From CAZOVB01 sp046541415 (GTDB lineage: Bacteria; Planctomycetota; Phycisphaerae; SM23-33): DNA of 16,214 nt. Position numbers and translations under genes: made by a program. Location of the stretch: contig JBKHDI010000085.1 of the NCBI GenBank assembly GCA_046541415.1, forward strand, positions 1 to 16,214. The letters run 5' to 3'. Numbering within the stretch: the first letter of the stretch is position 1; each line of letters starts with the position of its first letter. Positions 13,528 to 16,214 of this stretch are shown one piece after another. The notes under the pieces were generated by a model. It was not told where the DNA came from. It worked only from the letters and a program-made list of their open reading frames with translations, and searched no databases.

Positions 13528-16214
13528 TGCTGGTCCTCCTGGTCGGGGCTCTGGCTGGGCTCTGTCGTGCCTGCTTTGGCGACTTCGGCAGCCTTGTCGT
13601 ACTGCTGCTGGAGGATGTAGGCGCGGGTCAGCATTTTGCGGGCCAGCGCGAGCGTTTCGGCCTGTTGGCTGGCCTTGAGGATCTGTTCGAGTACGGCGAC
13701 GGCCTGGTCTGTCTGATCATTGTCCAAAAACAGTTGGGCCATCTCGCAGCCGGCCTGCCAGGTCGACTCGTTGGATTCCAGTAGCGGCCAGACCTCTGTG
13801 TATGCGCCGATCGCCTGCGGATCTTCGTTGGCAGCCAGGCCCCGGGCGACTTCGAGTCCCAGCCGGCCCCGGAACGGGTCGGCATCCATGCCGGGCGTTT
13901 CCCTGGCATTGAGGATTGCTTCCACCGCTCGGCCGGGCAGGGCCATCGCGCGGTAGGCCCTGGATTCCAGAAGGGCCCGATCGCAATGTTGCTCATCGGT
14001 GAGCTTGAAGTTCTGCAGCCCCCGCAGCGTGCTGAGGGTTCGCATGGGCTTGTCGCGGTCCAGCTGGACGCGGGCCAACTGGAACATCGACCGGATCTCC
14101 TGCTCTTCTGTGGCTGCATCGGCCAGGGCCCGATAGAGGTACAGGGCGGCCTGGTCGTGCTGTCCGGTCCGGCTGAAGCTCCTGCCGAGCATGTACATCG
14201 CATCGTTGGTGTGTGCGGTTTCGACGTTGGTGTAGCCCAGGTACCGCTCCAGCCAGCGGATTGCGGCCGGATGGTCGTCCTGCAGGAAGAAGCATCGGCC
14301 CACGCCGAAACTGGCCGAGGCCCGCGAGAGTGGCGAGAGGTTGTCTTCGTAGAGTTCCCGGTAGATTCGCCGGGCCGAGTCGACCATGCCGCTTTCCAGC
14401 GTCACGTTGCCCAGCGTCACCCAGGCCTCGTCGGCGCGGAAGGTCGGGTACTGGTCGATCAGCGTCTGCAGGTCTTCCCGGGCGGCAGGGAAGTTGCGGA
14501 CCTGCAGGTAGATCTGCACGCTGCGAAGCAGGGCCAGCGGGGCGGTCTCGGCATCGTGGCCGAAACGGTTGACGATCTGGTGGTAGTTGTTCAGCGCGCT
14601 CTGCAGGCTCCGGGGGTCGCCCATCGCCTCGAGCATCCTGCCCATGCCCAGATGGGCCTTGGCGATTCGCGTGTCGTAGGGCAACTGGGCGTCGAGCCGC
14701 TGCCAGATCTTGTTCGACTCGCCGACGTAGATGCTCTGCTGCTGCTTGACGTCATCCAGTGTCCGCGGGTCGTAGATCTTCAGCCCGTCACCTTCCAGCC
14801 GCGCGATCAGGCCGGTCGATCCGCAGGCCCGCTCGGCCAGGAGGATCGGGTCGATCGACGTCTCGTACATCGTGATCGAGCGTTTGCGGCTTGCGGGGCT
14901 GACCTTGCTGTCCCAGACTACGTTCAGGTCGGTCATCGCGGCGATCCGCTGGAACAGCTGGCTGATCGGGGCCTGTCGGCAACGGATCGAGACGTTTCGG
15001 CCCTGTCCGACGGGCAGCATTTCCACGCCCAAAAGTCCGCCTGCCAGCAGTCCCTCTCCGTCGGAGATCAGGTTGCGGAACTGTTGACGCGTCAGGCCCG
15101 CGAAGGGGTCTCTGGGGTTGTCCCATGTCCAGCGGAGCGTGTCGTTCTCGTTGTAGAAGGTCAGGGCCTTCTCGGTCAGCACGCGTCCGATGAGGAAGTG
15201 GCAGTCGCCGGCGAGGCTGGTCTGGCTCTGCATGGCCCCGAGGGTGGTCAGGGCGGCGTAGGCCTGGGCGCGGCTGAGCAGGAACTGTCCGTTACGGGCG
15301 TGCATCCTGCCCATTTCGTAGTAAGCGCTGGCCCGGACGATGGGCGAATCGGACCGCGAGGCGGCTTCGAGCATCAGCTGGGCCTGGTCGGGCTGACCCA
15401 TGCGGTCGAGGCACTGGCCGATCCGCAGCCGCATGAAGTCCCGCAGGGAGGCCAGCTTGGCCGTGTCACCGGCAGCCTGGAGAAGGGTCGAATACTGCGG
15501 CAGGGCCAGGCGGTAGGCCTTCTCGGCGAAGGCCTGTTCAGCCGTTGACCAATTGGTTCCGCTGCCGGTGGCGATCGGCAGGGATTTCTCGAAGTTCTCG
15601 GTCTCCGGGTCGCTCTGGCCGGCTTGGCTGTTGCCCTGGGAGATGTTCGCTGCGACCGGGTTGACCGGCTGTTGGATGACCACAGGCGGCTGAGCGTTGG
15701 TCGGTTGGGGCTTGGGGCGGTTCAGCAGGACGACCACGGCGAGCATCAACAGAAGGCTGTTGCCCACGATGACCAGGGTGGTCAGGGGCAGCCGCTGGAG
15801 CAGGGAGGGCCTGTCCACTTCGGGCTCGGCCACGTCCTCCGGCTCCGGCTCGGGTTCATCGTCCTTCAGGCCCAGGTCGGGCTTGGAAGCCTGCTTCTTG
15901 AGCATGCCGTCGATGGCGTCCTGGCTGAGGGCTTTGGGTTTATCCTTCTCGGGGGCCTCGCCGATCTGTCCGGCCTGCTTGGCCACGGCCCGCTTTGCGA
16001 TAATCGAGTCTATGTCATCCTGGCTCATCTTCTCAACGGGAGTCTGGCCTGGTGCTGCCGGGGCGGCCTGCTCCTGCGTCGCCGGCTGGGCGGCGGGAAC
16101 TTCTGCGGGGGCGGCTGCCTTGGCGGCCTTTGCGGCGATCATCGCGTCGATGTCATCCTGGGCCATTTTCTCTGCCGGCTGGGCGGCGGGAGCTTCTGCG
16201 GGGGCGGCTGCCTT
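13524..16214 (-). CDS. Membrane-anchored TPR protein with FliM-like N-terminal peptides and STN-like domain (5' truncated by window)
   Basis: No named homolog recognised. The frame stays open to the window edge and the sequence before ATG 16166 continues a repeat, so the true start is outside. Numbering from that Met: the cytoplasmic, A/P/K-rich N-terminus (1-125) has three peptides, AQDDIDAMI (2-10), SQDDIDSII (48-56) and LSQDAIDGML (80-89), all like the FliM N-terminal CheY-binding SQxEIDALL. A charged acidic stretch (101-118), one membrane helix (about 127-148) and a proline/glutamine linker follow. The outside part has TPR-like repeats (about 200-335), a domain resembling secretin/TonB short N-terminal (STN) folds (391-466) and more TPR-like repeats (about 480-870). 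It overlaps the secreted TPR gene by 4 bases. A scaffold linking cytoplasmic signalling or the C ring to the periplasm is my inference. Confidence 0.8.
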   Translation of the reverse strand, partial: KAAAPAEAPAAQPAEKMAQDDIDAMIAAKAAKAAAPAEVPAAQPATQEQAAPAAPGQTPVEKMSQDDIDSIIAKRAVAKQAGQIGEAPEKDKPKALSQDAIDGMLKKQASKPDLGLKDDEPEPEPEDVAEPEVDRPSLLQRLPLTTLVIVGNSLLLMLAVVVLLNRPKPQPTNAQPPVVIQQPVNPVAANISQGNSQAGQSDPETENFEKSLPIATGSGTNWSTAEQAFAEKAYRLALPQYSTLLQAAGDTAKLASLRDFMRLRIGQCLDRMGQPDQAQLMLEAASRSDSPIVRASAYYEMGRMHARNGQFLLSRAQAYAALTTLGAMQSQTSLAGDCHFLIGRVLTEKALTFYNENDTLRWTWDNPRDPFAGLTRQQFRNLISDGEGLLAGGLLGVEMLPVGQGRNVSIRCRQAPISQLFQRIAAMTDLNVVWDSKVSPASRKRSITMYETSIDPILLAERACGSTGLIARLEGDGLKIYDPRTLDDVKQQQSIYVGESNKIWQRLDAQLPYDTRIAKAHLGMGRMLEAMGDPRSLQSALNNYHQIVNRFGHDAETAPLALLRSVQIYLQVRNFPAAREDLQTLIDQYPTFRADEAWVTLGNVTLESGMVDSARRIYRELYEDNLSPLSRASASFGVGRCFFLQDDHPAAIRWLERYLGYTNVETAHTNDAMYMLGRSFSRTGQHDQAALYLYRALADAATEEQEIRSMFQLARVQLDRDKPMRTLSTLRGLQNFKLTDEQHCDRALLESRAYRAMALPGRAVEAILNARETPGMDADPFRGRLGLEVARGLAANEDPQAIGAYTEVWPLLESNESTWQAGCEMAQLFLDNDQTDQAVAVLEQILKASQQAETLALARKMLTRAYILQQQYDKAAEVAKAGTTEPSQSPDQEDQQ
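16081..16214 (-). repeat. 93-base in-frame tandem repeat (at least 1.4 copies visible)
   Basis: Bases 16081-16120 recur at 16174-16213 with one mismatch, a period of 93 bases (31 codons). Each unit encodes an A/P-rich linker beginning KAAAPAE, and the full unit also includes the MAQDDIDAMI peptide. The second copy runs out of the window, so more units probably lie upstream. The high DNA identity suggests recent duplication or homogenisation, and copy number could vary between strains. Confidence 0.8.

Noticed and set aside
13986..15548. Plus-strand open frame (520 codons) opposite the TPR protein gene
   Set aside because: Same reason: antisense shadow, no motif, no supporting neighbour.

Overview
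The window is one uninterrupted flagellar basal-body, export and motor operon, with every gene on the minus strand. Read in the direction of transcription (high to low coordinates) the order is: a large membrane-anchored TPR/STN-like protein (5' end outside the window), a secreted TPR protein, a sigma-54 activator, flgB, flgC, fliE, fliF, an 84-codon gene here called orf84, fliG, fliH, fliI, fliJ, a motE/ylxF-like gene, motA, motB-1, motB-2, fliL, fliM, and the first seven codons of what is probably fliN. Gene junctions are 4-47 bases of overlap or at most about 40 bases of spacer. I see no promoter, terminator, RNA gene, mobile element or CRISPR array, and no gene-free stretch above about 40 bases. 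The operon promoter must lie upstream of position 16214.

Organism: the DNA is GC-rich, and the proteins are clearly but distantly related to proteobacterial and Bacillus flagellar proteins. A sigma-54 activator sits next to flgBC-fliE, FliG and FliM are divergent, and long Q/A/P-rich linkers occur. This suggests a Planctomycetota bacterium, perhaps of the Phycisphaerae, but that is an inference without a marker gene. A diderm envelope is supported by two large proteins predicted to face the periplasm.

How the parts fit: FlgB, FlgC and FliE build the proximal rod and its base; FliF forms the MS ring; FliG, FliM and FliN form the C ring. FliH, FliI and FliJ energise export. MotA with two MotB-like proteins forms the stator, probably helped by the MotE-like protein and FliL. 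The sigma-54 activator probably controls the hierarchy.

Three observations point to undescribed motor biology. (1) orf84, between fliF and fliG, repeats the C-terminal FliG-binding tail of FliF (17 of 37 positions identical without gaps). (2) FliM lacks the usual N-terminal SQxEIDALL CheY-binding peptide, while the membrane-anchored TPR protein at the head of the operon carries at least three copies of a similar peptide in its cytoplasmic part, partly in a 93-bp DNA repeat. (3) That protein and the secreted TPR protein resemble in layout, though not demonstrably in sequence, the PflB/PflA periplasmic scaffold of Campylobacter motors. Together they suggest a modified motor with an extra FliG-docking peptide, possibly relocated response-regulator docking, and a periplasmic scaffold.
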